Part shown: positions 10,935-21,868 of the stretch, piece after piece
Layout: each line of letters begins with the position of its first letter
How positions within the stretch are numbered: position 1 is the stretch's first letter
Source of the DNA: Chelydra serpentina
Lineage: Eukaryota; Chordata; Testudines; Chelydridae
Assembly (NCBI GenBank): GCA_037349315.1
Contig: JBAIAC010000059.1
Span: forward strand, 6,908,001-6,972,000
Length of the DNA stretch: 64,000 bases
Reading direction: 5' to 3'
Notes under the pieces: generated by a model
Told to the model about the DNA's origin: nothing
Database searches by the model: none
The model's input: only the letters and a program-made list of their open reading frames with translations
Position numbers and translations under genes: made by a program

Positions 10935-13370
10935 CTAGTTTTCAAGACATGCTATTGGGTCAGTATATACGACCCTTGACTTGGGAATGGCAGAGGATAC
11001 GTGAGTTATAAAGGGAAGGGATCTCAATTTAAACCAGAAATGACAAATACATCTTTGACTGGATCGATGAATAAATCTATGACTGGGTTTGGACAGTACT
11101 TGCTTTTTAGGCAAAACAATGAATGATGCAATCTGAAGCCTGTATTGCGTCATACATGATATGAATTGCATCATGTTATTCCTAGAAGTCATGGATGATG
11201 CAACCATAACGAAGCTTACATCACTCTGCTGAACAAATTGCCCTATATCAGCTCTAGAAATTATACAGTGTCGTGCTCTATTTGTCACTGTTTGATTTTG
11301 CAAAGGGACACATTTCTGTTTAGCCAAAGTGAGCAGAGATGCCTCGTGCTTGTGTGAACAGTGCAGATAACTTCTGCTATGTTTGTGGTGAAGTGACTTT
11401 TGCATCACAAAAGCGCAGTATAACCACTATGGTTAAGAAAGCCTATCACCTTTATTTTGGCTGCAAAATTGGAGATCAGGACAAGAGGTGGGCCCCACAC
11501 ATATGCTGCAACACTTGTGCAACAAATCTTCGCCAGTGGTTGAACAGGAAAAGGAAATCTATGCCTTTTGCAGTGTCAATGATTTGGAGAGAGCCAACAG
11601 ATCATACCAGCAATTGGTGCCTCCAGTTGGGAAAGGTGTGTCAAAAGGTGTGAAAAAGTGGACTGTGCATTATCCAAACATTCCATCAGCTATATGCCCA
11701 GTACCCCATGGAGAAGGACTGCCGGTTCCTGTTGCACCAGAATCATTCTCACTTGAGTCAGACGAGGAAAAGGAAGAGGATGAAACTTCTGGTCCTGAAC
11801 CATCAATGTCACAGGACCCACATTTTCTCCCATCCTCCTCCTCTGAACCACACCTCATAACACAAGGTGAACTGAATGACCTTGTCAGGGATTTGGAACT
11901 ACCCAAGAGTAAGGCAGAGCTTTTGGGCTCCAGACTACAGCAGTGGAATCTCCTGGCAGGTGATGTTAGGGTTTCCATGTTCCGTGACCGTCAAAAGGAT
12001 CTTGTCCCATTCTTCTTTATGGAAGGTGATCTTGTAGCCTGCAACAACATCGATGGTGTGATGGCAGCCCCCAACATCGTTCACGATCCAGATGAGTGGA
12101 GACTGTTCATTGATTCATCGAAGACGAGTCTTAACGCTGTTTTACTGCATAATGGCAATGTTTTGCCATCAATTCCAGTTGGTCATGCAGTCCATATGAA
12201 GGAAACCTATGACAACATGAAAACTTTTGAGGTGCATAAACTATGACCAACATCAGTGGCAGCTTTGTGGTGATTTGAAGGTTGTTGCTCTCTTGCTTGG
12301 TCTGCAGACTGGATACACAAAGTACCGCTGTTTTTCTCTGCGAATGGGATAGTCGTGCAAGAGATTCCCACTACATCAAAAAAGATTGGCCACTCCGACA
12401 GTCATTGGAGCCTGGGAGGAAAAGTGTTCAGCATCCACCACTTGCTGAATCAAGGAAGATTTTGTTACCACCCTTACACATCAAGCTGGGTCTGATTAAC
12501 TTTGTCAAGGCCATTGAGAAACACAAGCAGCTTTCAAGTACCTCCGTGGAAAATTTGCAAGGTTAAGTGAAGCTAAGATAAAGGAAGGTGTCTTTGTTTG
12601 TCCTCAGATTCGTGAACTTCTTTGAGATGATGCATTTGTCCATGCACTGCGTGGCAAGGAAAAAAAAGGCATGGAAAGCCTTCCAGTTAGTGGCAATAAA
12701 TTTTCTCGGAAACAACAAGGCAGACAACTACAGGTTGTTGGTGGAAAACCTCCTCAAGGCATACAAAAGCCTTGGTTGCAACATGTCACTAAAGATACAT
12801 TTTTTGCACTCTCGTCTAGATTTTTTTCCACCGAACTGCAGAGCAGTGAGCGACGAGCACGGCGAGCGATTTCACCAGGACATTGCAACAATGGAGAAAT
12901 GCTATCAGGGCAAATGGAGCCCATCAATGCTTGCAGACTATTGCTGGACAGTGACAAGAGATGCTCCATTTAATGAATACAAGAGACAAGCCAAGAAGCA
13001 CCGAGTAGACACTGAATAGGACTAAACTATGTGCATAATCGTTTTTTGCCTTTTATTTCATAATACATTTTATTTATATAACCCCTTTGCTGATTTTTAA
13101 AGTGTTACATAAACAGGACAGGTGAAATAGTATCATGTAAAGCAACCATAAACACATGAAAAGACCTAGGTTTACAATTTATGATTAAAACTCTACTATC
13201 TACACAATATACATAGACATAAAATGTAAAAACTTAAATATCTTAGAAACAGTAGCCAATCAGTTGTTTTAATTGTCATATTTGAATTCAGCACATCAAA
13301 ATACATACTAAATAGCACATTTTATCTCTGAAGCAGACGACTTCTCAAAAATTGTAGACCAGTGTTTCCT
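10935..13370 (+). mobile_element. Decayed element of unclassified coding family
   Basis: This is the apparent extent of a repeat-like unit around the gene fossil at 11339-13019. The upstream part (10935-11338) contains several 'gatgcaa/ttgcatca' motifs (near 11125, 11167 and 11203) that could be binding sites. The downstream part is AT-rich and holds AATACATTT-like poly-A sequence. I could not find convincing terminal inverted repeats or a target duplication, so both ends are uncertain. Confidence 0.5.
11339..13019 (+). pseudogene. Cysteine-rich transposon-like protein, frameshifted
   Basis: I recall proteins of this type as repetitive uncharacterised proteins in reptile, fish and arthropod genomes, but cannot assign a named superfamily. 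The N terminus (from 11339) has zinc-finger-like pairs: CYVCGEV, then HICCNTCATNL. A loss of bases near 11610 shifts the frame. The text then continues as WTVHYPNIPSAICPVPHGEG, an acidic Ser/Glu linker, and FRDRQKDLVPFFFMEGD and WRLFIDSSKTSLNAVLLHNG to a stop at 12246. Further frames carry CEWDSRARDSHYIKKDWPLR (from about 12330), FLGNNKADNYRLLVENLLKA (about 12700) and DEHGERFHQDIATMEKCYQG (about 12860), ending at 13019. An RNase-H-like role for the IDSS region is only a guess. At least three frame changes or stops mean this copy is dead. Confidence 0.7.
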
Positions 13371-14309
13371 GCCTGTGGCATGAATGTCTCCTTTAGTAGT
13401 TTGGGAAAGTAGGTGGACTCAAGCTGATTTACCATTATTGCTAAAGCTCAGTCATGATGCCTCTCATAAATAGACCAAATCGCCAGTGCCAATATTGATC
13501 TAGGGAGGTAACTGAAATCACCTCACACACTGCAGACTAGCTGCAGAAAAGGAGATGCTCACTAACTGATAGGAGATGAAGAATCATTTGGCTCAGAACT
13601 GGATCCTAGCAGAATTACTATTAGTCCTCTTGCCACCAGTACTGCTTGGGATCTAACCCAGGCCTGATCCAACCTCCATTAAAGTCAGTGGAAAGACTCC
13701 CATTGACATTAATAGAGCTGGATCACACTCCCTTAAATGCAATTATTTTGGGGGCAGACCAGGTAGTACCCTTCTCCCTTGCTCCTCTGCTGACGCAGTA
13801 TTCCTTCCTGTGGTTACATTAACTAGCTAGCAAAAGGATATGCTGTAAAATATGCAATGCTTCCCATCTAACTGGGAATGCTACACCTGTGTGCATGGGG
13901 ATATTTTCTCCAAGTGGTGCTCAAAAATATAGAACCTACTGGGAGTCGAAACGAGAGCACAGAAATAATTAGGTAGCCGTGGAGCCAGTGTATTTGAAGC
14001 GAAGAGCAAATTTGCACCCCTAAGTGTAGGTGAGGGATCTTCTTGTTTGGAGGAGAATTACAAGTTATTGTAAATACTGGTCTTGTAATGCTCTTTCCAA
14101 CAAGTCACTTTACTCGGTGATGTAACTGAGAACATCTCTGCGACATGTTTGCACTAATACTTTTTATAATTTCCTTTGCATTACAGAGAGTTAAGTCAAA
14201 CCACAAAACCCCACAACTAACTGCCAAAAAATACTTATAACAACAAAGAAACAAAAGCAAGAGATGAAATTATCAGAATGATGGGGCATAGAATAATACA
14301 GAACAATAT
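13020..14309. other. Intronic stretch with old repeat traces
   Basis: No gene seen. Near 13660-13742 there is an old palindromic interspersed repeat: 'ggcctgatccaacctccatt' with 'aaagtcagtggaaagactcc'. Similar traces occur near 36180-36320, 51570-51645 and 55750-55840. Confidence 0.45.
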
Positions 14310-14442
14310 AAACCATCACTGGATGATTACCTGTTCTGTTCATTCCCTCTGAAGCACTTGCCATTCGCCACTGTTGGAAGACACGATACTGAACAACATG
14401 GACCTTCGGCGTGACACAGTATGGCTGTTCTTATTCTTTAAA
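14310..14442 (+). mobile_element. CR1-clade LINE 3' tail fragment
   Basis: The order 'ggatgattacctgttctgtt', 'ctgaagcacttgccattcgc', 'acacagtatggctgttctta' parallels the 3' end of the LINE at 46660-47535, in degraded form. Confidence 0.65.
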
Positions 14443-16784
14443 ATCAGTTACAACAGAACCCCTTATCCCTGTTTCACTCACTAAATACCTTCCAGTTTGA
14501 GTGAAATTCCCTCCTGTGCAAAGGGTCAGCACAATGGGCATATGTGCCCCATACGCTCTCAAAACAGTGCTCTTGTGAGATGTGAGTATTGCACAGACCT
14601 TGTGCTGGCTCTCTGCACAGGGGTGAATTTAATTGGGAGCTGAAGGCTCTCAGCTCTTCCAGGAGATGCTCAGCTCCTGGCAGGACTGGGCTCTAACATT
14701 TGTTTTGTTTCACTCAATTTGTTACTGATTTACTTGCCATAAAATAATGTGACAAGAGCAAATACATTTACACCTGTGCATACTGCTAATCCCAAACACA
14801 ATCATCCTTCCTCATCATCTCTTTCCTCTGTATGTCTGCCTTATGGCTACCTCTGGGTTATAGTTAAACTTACTCTTATCTACCTCCACCATGTCTATAC
14901 TGAAATCCTTCTTCAAATCCTTCTTCCTTGTTTTCCTAATCCTCTGATCAGAGTGCTGCAGCCACACCACAGGAACCTATCACCACTGCCCTCCATCCAT
15001 TGGTTTCCTAGCCATTTCCCAAAGCTCTGCTCATGCCACACTTCCAAATCCGAGCTGTATGTATGTCGACTCATCCCAGCCTTCCCTGGTTTGAGGTGAT
15101 GGCTTCACCTGTACAGCCTCAAACTGCTTCTGAGCCTTAAAACCTCATACCTTAAAACCTTCTTTTTCTACTTCATCTGTCTGTGTAAATCATGAGAGGC
15201 TGTGGACTAAGGAGACCAACAAACACAAAACACAGCCTTAAATCATAACTATGTAACTTCAAAGGGGATTGTACAATGATCACTGAGCTTTCCTCATACA
15301 AGCAATTAGACTATAGATACAGCTAAGGCTGCCCAGAGTCCAGCACTATACAAGTTTAATGACTGATCCTTTGAGTACTGGAACTGCAAAAGAATGAGTC
15401 ATAATACATACTAGATATCATGACAGAGTACGTGGTTCAGCAGAATAATCCACTATGTAGGAAACAGTCACACAAGATGGGAGTCTGTTTTATATTTTCT
15501 GGGGTTTTAAAATCTCCATTTCCTCTTTTATTATTAGGAAAGACTCAAATACATACAGCTTTATGTTCCTACCATAAAAGGTAACTAAACAGGCCTTTGA
15601 GTAAGAAGAATACGACCAAAGGCCACTGTACAAATAGAAAATTCAATTGATTCTAAGGCTTTACTTACTAGACTGAATTTTTCTTCTCCAATTCTGGTAT
15701 TTATTCAGCGTAGAGGAGTGGAAACTATTGGCTCTTTGTAGTGCTTCAGAGAAATAGGAAAGAGACATTGTTAACAAGCTAAGCAAATAGAGAGAGAGAG
15801 TTATTACAAAATTAGACTTTGTATAAAACTAGTTTAAACATGGTAAGAGAGTCATAATGCCAGTACAGAACGTTGTCATTGTTTTATTCTGAAAGAAGCA
15901 GACAGAATGCACAGTGCATATTCCCCTTCTTCTCTGGAGCCCTGCTGCTTCTGCCCTCCAAATCACCTGCACCTGCCTCCTGCTGCTGTTGTTTTCGTGA
16001 AGTAAAATCCTACCCCAGGCACAGACCTCGGTGAAAATTAAACTGAGGGGCCTTCCTCCTTCCCTCCCATGGGGACTGACATATTCCTACTGGCTCATGT
16101 TCTGTGTCAGATGTGCCTCCATCAGAGTGTCCTAGGGCTGAGCCACTGAGAAAATACAATAGTGAGAATACAATTCTCACTATTGTAAGGTAACGGGACT
16201 TGCTACAGCGCATATTTTGCCCTGTAAAATCATTAGGCCTGATTTTTAACCAGTTGCTCTGAGCAGCTGGTGTGCAAGCAGCTGCATTCAAAAAAATGCA
16301 GACTTTTGCCAATAGAGGGCAACACTCACCAACAAGTGCTAACCACAAAGCCCATCCTTAAAACGATTTTATTTGCATTCTCCTTCACTTGTTATAGTTA
16401 ACTTTTACCAAATTGTTTACATCACAGAAGCCCATTTGTATTGCAAAGTTCATGTCTAGTGTGGTCACTGTTTCTCTTACCCATGTGTTGGTATATTAAC
16501 CACCAAAGAAAAAAACCCAGAGTCCAAACAGTGGCTTATTTTTTTTAAAGTATTTAACCTTTGCATAGGGATACACAAAATGCAGTAAACTTAATTTCGG
16601 ACAGCTTATCCCAGAAAGAATGTTGGCTCCACCTTGTAGCTACACAGAGAAAAAGCGAGGAATGTAACCTCATGCATACTGGGGAAGAAGGGGACAAAGG
16701 GAAAGAGAAAATGGGTGACAGAGGGCAAAGATGCAGGTCGGGGATGACAGTATGTAGTACCTTCTATTTGAGGACCATTCATGG
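14443..16784. other. Stretch with no gene seen
   Basis: Open frames at 14749-15099 and 16010-16348 have no recognised domain or splice sites. The latter spans a short palindrome (near 16160-16185, 'agtgagaatacaattctcac'). Probably intron. Confidence 0.45.
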
Positions 16785-16955
16785 TAGAGTGGCCTGTTAA
16801 CCCCTCTGCAGTCATAGGACAAAAAGAGGGGGTTTGTAGGTTACAGGTTGTTCTAATAAGTCATAAATCCAGTGTCTCTATTCAGTTCCTGATTTTTAGT
16901 GTCAAGTAGAGTTATGAGTTTAAACTCCTAGGCTCGTCAGTGCACTGAACATGAA
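16785..16955 (-). mobile_element. Penelope-like fragment
   Basis: The segment with 'ctgcagtcataggacaaaaa' and 'gagggggtttgtaggttaca' is clearly related to 18446-18600, which is part of the Penelope-like copy at 18225-19010. The orientation is the same. Confidence 0.6.
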
Positions 16956-18224
16956 GACTGATGGGTCAAATATAGACTAGAGAGGAAGATGACTTTAGAA
17001 GCAGTAATTTGGATAGAATGGAGTGGGAGAGGACTTCCCTCATTATATTACATGTGGACATGTTCTGGTGGGCATGCATTGTGATTCATTGTTGCACTAA
17101 ACAAGGAGCTCTTTATTAAAACAGCTAATTAACAAGATATGCAAGATCCTTTGCCTTTTGTATTAAGCATGTTTTGTTTTGTTTTTAAACCAAAATTACT
17201 TCCCTGAGAGTTCACTACCACTATGTCACATGCTGGCAGAGTCCCCCTCCCATGAAGGAATAGTGGGAGGAGTTAATGCCACATGGTGTTCCTCTCAGCA
17301 ACCTCCCATTAAAGGGAGCAGAAGCTTGGAACACAGTGAAGATGGGGCGGGGGAAGGCAAATTAAAGAACCCAGCCAATTACAAACTATACAGTGCTCTT
17401 ATTCAAATGTAAAATCGGTTAAGAATTCCAGGAATACTGTTGTGTTTAACCGTTAACCTTTAACGTATCAACATATTTTAAATATACAAATTAAGTTGAA
17501 ACAACATTATGACATCCAGGAGCATTAGCAGATTTTATCCTCTTCTAACAAGCTTTAGAATGTGAACACACATTAAAGCACAGACTAGGCCTTAAGTAAA
17601 AACAGCTTCATAAATCTGGTTACAGTCTGCACAGAGGCTAGACCATGTTAAATTCAGGTAAAAATAGCAAAACCAAAACAAAACCAGGCCTTTGCAATGG
17701 TAAATATCTGGTCCACACATTCATTGGGATAGTTCAGTAGTGTCTGGTGATTATGCCTGGCTGGGACCCTTTGTAGAAAGGTGCTCTTGGGGGAGACACA
17801 GGATAGGAGGTTAGAGCTCAGGGGGAAACAGCAAAAGCTTCCTTACATTTTGGCACTCTCTCTCTCTCTTTCATTCCTGTTTTGCACTCTGGTTTGTTTA
17901 CTCTAATACCATCCTTCTTTCCTACCTCCTTTAATCTTAAAGATGGTTTTCTTTTATTATTCCCGCTAACAGTTTATGTACCTATTCAACATCTTCTCCC
18001 CCCCACCCCCCAGCCCAGCCGAAAAGTTTCACTCATCCCAAATCCATCCTGATTACTATTCAGCCACTGCAGCTAAACAAGTTATTGGTTGCTGCCTGCA
18101 TCATCTAATCTGCAGTTGAAAACACCTGCTGGATCATTTTCTTGCTCCATCTCCTCAGGATCCCAAACTTACGCTGCAGCCAAGGGTTCTATGTCATTCA
18201 TTGCAGATATTTCAGGCTGAGACA
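16956..18224. other. Stretch with no gene seen
   Basis: No exon or strong repeat was recognised. A CT-rich run lies near 17860 and a C-rich run near 17998. Confidence 0.45.
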
Positions 18225-18264
18225 AGGTGTGTGAGGTAATAACTTTTATTGAACCAACTTCTGC

Positions 18265-18362
<98 letters not shown>

Positions 18363-19010
18363 GACAAGCTTTCAAGCTACACGGAGCCTGTTCTTGAAGT
18401 CTGGCAAAGGTACTCCGAGCATCACAGCAAAATGCAAGGTGAGGTGGCCCATTAGCCCCTCTGAAGTCATAGGACAAAAAGAGGGGGTTAGTGGGTTACA
18501 GATTGGATTTATGACTTATTACAATGGTGTCTCTGTTTCAGTCCATGATTTTAGTGTCTAGCAGAGTAATGAATTTAAGCTTCCATGCTCATCTTTTGGA
18601 AATTTGTGCAGGTTTCCTTGGAGGATGAGGCCTGATAGAGCGATTGCTCTATATCTCACCTATGAAACGTGTTCACCCACAGGTGTTTTTGTCTTATCAT
18701 TTTCCTGCGTGAGTTCATTTGACAGTGTAGCAATTGTCAGATTTCACCTGTTGTTGGGGCATTTAGTGCACTGAATGAGGTACACTACATGTTGTGATAG
18801 GCACGTGTAGAATCCATGGATCTTGAAAGGTGTGTTGTGGAGATGCTGATCATTGTAGCAGTGGAGATATGTTTGTAGGTTTTGCATCTTTTGTTCTGGC
18901 AGAGCCTGATGCCACTTTGAATTGGCAGGTCCTGGTCTGTGGGGAGCTTGCTTCTGATTATGAGCTTGGAGAAGTTGGAGGGGGGGCGGTGGTTTTACAC
19001 ACATTTCAGG
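18225..19010 (-). pseudogene. Penelope-like element 3' coding and tail remnant
   Basis: Penelope-like retroelements encode a reverse transcriptase followed by a GIY-YIG endonuclease. On the minus strand from 19004 the frame reads into FYTCLSQHVVYLIQCTKCPN. The VVYLIQCTKC core is the start of the GIY-YIG module as found in these elements (beta strand plus Cys pair). Downstream, stops and shifts break the frame (18743-18400). The copy ends with the characteristic tail, complement of 'ggtgtgtgaggtaataactt', next to a GA/CA microsatellite. No reverse transcriptase is visible, so this is a 5'-truncated dead copy. Confidence 0.7.
18269..18358. repeat. Compound (GA)n(CA)n microsatellite
   Basis: About 46 bp of GA run directly into about 44 bp of CA within the Penelope-like tail. 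The open frames across it encode Arg/Glu, Thr/His, Val/Cys or Ser/Leu repeats and are not genes. Confidence 0.97.
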
Positions 19011-19118
19011 CTGGCCGCACTTGTCTTCTTTGTGTTAAGAGTAGGGGGGATGGGGTTTGAACTTCCTTTTAGAAGCAGGACAGCATTCCTCTTACAAAAC
19101 TTGCTGGAGGCTGCTCTG

Positions 19119-19522
19119 CGGGGCTGGCTTCAGGCCAATTCCCCCGAATCAGACCCCTCACCTAAGAGGGCCCCACAACGTTCGTGTCGGGGCCCCGCGC
19201 CCAGTGGCATAGCCAGGTTTAGAGCACAGGGGGAGCGGAGCTAAAAAAGGCGTCAGGAGCAAAAAGCGTTGGGGGCAAAAAAAAAAATTTTTAAAAATGC
19301 TCTGCTCTGGCTGCAGCGTAGGAGCAAAAGGCGTCGGGAGCAAAAAAAGGCGCCACTTCTACTCAGTGAGGGAGCGGCCGCTCTCCCTGCTCCCCCCGGC
19401 TACGCTACTGCCTGCGCCTAAGAGGGCCCTGCAACGTCCGTGTTTGAGCTGCCGCCGTCTTTGGCAGCACTTTAGCGGAGGGTCCTTCGAATCGGGTCCC
19501 GCACTTCCTAAAGCCGGCCCTG
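19119..19522. mobile_element. hAT MITE carrying a second hAT MITE
   Basis: The ends are 'cggggctggcttcagg' and 'cctaaagccggccctg', flanked by an identical 8-bp ctgctctg (19111-19118 and 19523-19530). This is the GGGCCGGC family also found at 5895-6467. A different hAT MITE (19202-19410) lies inside it. Confidence 0.88.
19202..19410. mobile_element. Inner hAT MITE (CAGTRGCRTAGCC family)
   Basis: The ends are CAGTGGCATAGCC and 'ggctacgctactg'. The flanks cccgcgcc (19194-19201) and cctgcgcc (19411-19418) match at 7 of 8 bases. This is the same family as 1775-2040 and contains repeated 'ggcgtcgggagcaaaaa' units. Confidence 0.85.
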
Positions 19523-19530
19523 CTGCTCTG

Positions 19531-20179
19531 GTTCTTTTACTATTGCCGGTAGGTGAAAATGGCTCAGCAATGGAGATTTATCTACTTCTGTTCTTATTCT
19601 GTCACAAGTTCTTGAAAACGGCCCTCCAGATTCTAGTGTTAGCCCTTCCAGATTGCAAGCACAGATCAAAACCCTGGCCAAGCCCCTTTCTTCTGCCATG
19701 ACCCAAAAAGGATTCTTCAAGGCCTCAGATTGTTATGACTGAACCACACAATGTGATATAGCCTCTACAAGTTAACAGCTCTGAATTTCTCCTCTGAACT
19801 CTGGCTCCAGAGAGAACCGCCTACCTATACAGCTCCTGAGTATCTAATCACCTTCACTCCGGTTACAACCTTTCCCTCATTATATTTTTAATGAAGGAAA
19901 ACTCCTAACCAGTCACAGATCTAGAAATAAATTAAACTGAGCACTCTTGGTGCTTCCCATGAGGACTCTGACTCAACCCTGCTATGCCTAGGCAACACAG
20001 TATGTATTTTGTATGGGCCTCTATCAGAGTGTCCCAACGTTGTGTCACAAGGAAAGGATTCATCTCAACAGTATGACTTAAGCATGGGGACAGAACTGCT
20101 TTAGGTACCCTGATACCAAGGCATTGTCGTCTGTTTCCATAGAGCCCTCTAGGGTAGATAATATCACTCCTATTGTTAA
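19531..20179. other. Stretch with no gene seen
   Basis: No exon with splice sites and no clear repeat recognised. Confidence 0.4.
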
Positions 20180-20299
20180 TGCTGCCAACCGTCCAGAATT
20201 GTCCTGGAGTCTCCAGGTATTAAAGATAAATCTTTAATTAATGATGTCATGTGGGGAAACCTCCAGGAATACGTCCAACCAAAACTGGCAACCCTAATT
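20180..20299. mobile_element. Short MITE, CCAACC/GGCAACCCT ends
   Basis: A 120-bp unit runs from 'gctgccaaccgtccagaatt' to 'aaaactggcaaccct'. It is centred on 'taaatctttaattaatgatg' and flanked by attgtt on both sides. The complementary ends and flanks suggest a hAT-type MITE. The family name is uncertain. Confidence 0.5.
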
Positions 20300-20474
20300 G
20301 TTGTGCAAATGCTCACGACACTATTTAGAATCAAGAGCAGAATTAAGAATGCTGTGTAGGGATATTAAAGAAGGTACTGGCAGTGATTCCCCAAGTGAAA
20401 GTAACTCCCCATAATTTGTCCCCCACAATTTAAACCTCATAGCATTACCAAGTAAAAAGATCTCTTGGGGCTTC

Positions 20475-21133
20475 TGTTAAAACTTATAAGCCACTGTCTG
20501 TGTAAACCATTGATTGTATCTGTTCTCAGAAAGATACTGTATTGCTATGAGAAACTTGCAAACAAGTTATTTGACTTTGTTCTTTATGCATGCTTTGTAC
20601 CTAGAAACAGCATAGAAAGACCCCCACCCTCAAAGGGCAGGGAGTTTCAAATAAATTAGTACACACCCCAAAAGTGGTGGAGACAGTATGTCTGCTGATG
20701 AATGCTTGGTGTATATGAATGAATGAGCAGGGAGGTGCCAGCCTAGGAATTCAGTGACCATCGGCTGAAGGCGGCATCAAGTGGGAACGACCAGACAACA
20801 TCCCCCGGAGGATAAACTGGGATCCACCCGACCATCTCAAAGGATGGGAAAAACAAGATAACATCTGACAGCACAAACATCAGAAATGTGCCATCTGCTG
20901 ATTGAGTTAGCAACAGCAAGATGAAACACTTCCCATAGACTAACATAGGAAATAATTCCTGTAAGAATGGCTTCTACACATTGAGGACTTTTAGTCTGGT
21001 TCTGCAACCACCCTCCAGGAGCATCAGATGAATCTGACAAGGAGAGGACTCGGCTCCACCCTCATGCCCAGGTTACCTGGCCAGTAATTTGGCATGAGCA
21101 ACTTCTAGGCTGGTAACTATGACATCTATGCAG

Positions 21134-21227
<94 letters not shown>

Positions 21228-21364
21228 TGAATGTGAAACTGAATGAAATGTTATAGCTATAACTGACTGCTTACTATGATTCTTTTTGTATTCACAATAA
21301 ATGTGACATTTTGTCTTATCCCCTTTAAAAAGATCCTGCTGGTTTTTATTTTATTGGTATAACA
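20475..21364 (+). mobile_element. Solo LTR of an endogenous retroelement
   Basis: The 890-bp unit begins TGTTA and ends TAACA, as LTRs do. It carries AATAAA at 21296-21301, about 65 bp before its end, and has near-matching 5-bp flanks gcttc and gctgc. No gag, pol or env frames adjoin it, so it looks like a recombined solo LTR. An (GT)44 tract has expanded inside. Confidence 0.65.
21137..21224. repeat. (GT)44 microsatellite
   Basis: About 88 bp of uninterrupted GT located in the 3' third of the LTR, roughly 70 bp before its AATAAA. Confidence 0.97.
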
Positions 21365-21695
21365 GCTGCAGTGCCCTGGACTGAACAGTTCCTTCATTAC
21401 ATGAGCCTACGTTCACACTGTTGGTTCATAGGGGTTTAGTTATTTGATTGAAACAATATGTAAAGAGGGAAGAGAGGATTTTGCTGGATCCTGTTACAGT
21501 ATCTAGAGGCAGTGAACCAACACAAGAAGTCTTCCAAAGAATTAAGATAGTATTTGTAGGTTATAAACTTACTGCATCACTGATAATACCAACAAGATCC
21601 TATCTGCTTTGACAACACCCTCAGAAACAGCAAACAGGCTAAGTAGCTGGAGCATGACTGGCTTGGGTTAGTTTATTTACAGTGGATTCACTTAC

Positions 21696-21868
21696 CATCA
21701 GCAGCTTTGGACTTTTCACAGCACTCCTCTTCCTTCACGGAACTTGTGGTCAGCGATGCATGCTCTCTTATGGGGTTTGTATAGGACACAGGCTCAGGCA
21801 ATGAGATCTGTCCTTCACTAATTTCAGAATTCGATGAGTCACCATAAAAATCAGATTCCAGCTCTGAA
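21696..21868 (-). CDS. MICAL2: MICAL2 long-isoform linker exon
   Basis: This is an internal exon of the MICAL2-like gene. It encodes an acidic, serine-rich linker (SELESDFYGDSSNSEISEG, then KEEECCEKSKAADG) between the LIM domain and the C-terminal Rab-binding part of the long isoform. The acceptor is a T-rich tract ending in 'ttttag' before 21868, and the donor after 21696 reads GTAAGT. The first base completes an AG-N codon left by the 27283-27475 exon, giving VTSDGSSSELESD. The exon is 173 bp and ends in phase 1, so another exon must follow at lower coordinates. I found none in 1-21695. The linker is poorly conserved, so assignment rests mainly on phase and on the resemblance of the VTSD-SS-E region to MICAL2. 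Confidence 0.78.

Noticed and set aside
16010..16348. 112-codon minus-strand frame
   Set aside because: No recognisable domain, and it spans a palindrome and low-complexity sequence. It lacks plausible splice sites in phase with MICAL2.
18169..18477. Protein with Val-Cys and Ser-Leu repeats
   Set aside because: It is only a translation of the GA/CA microsatellite.
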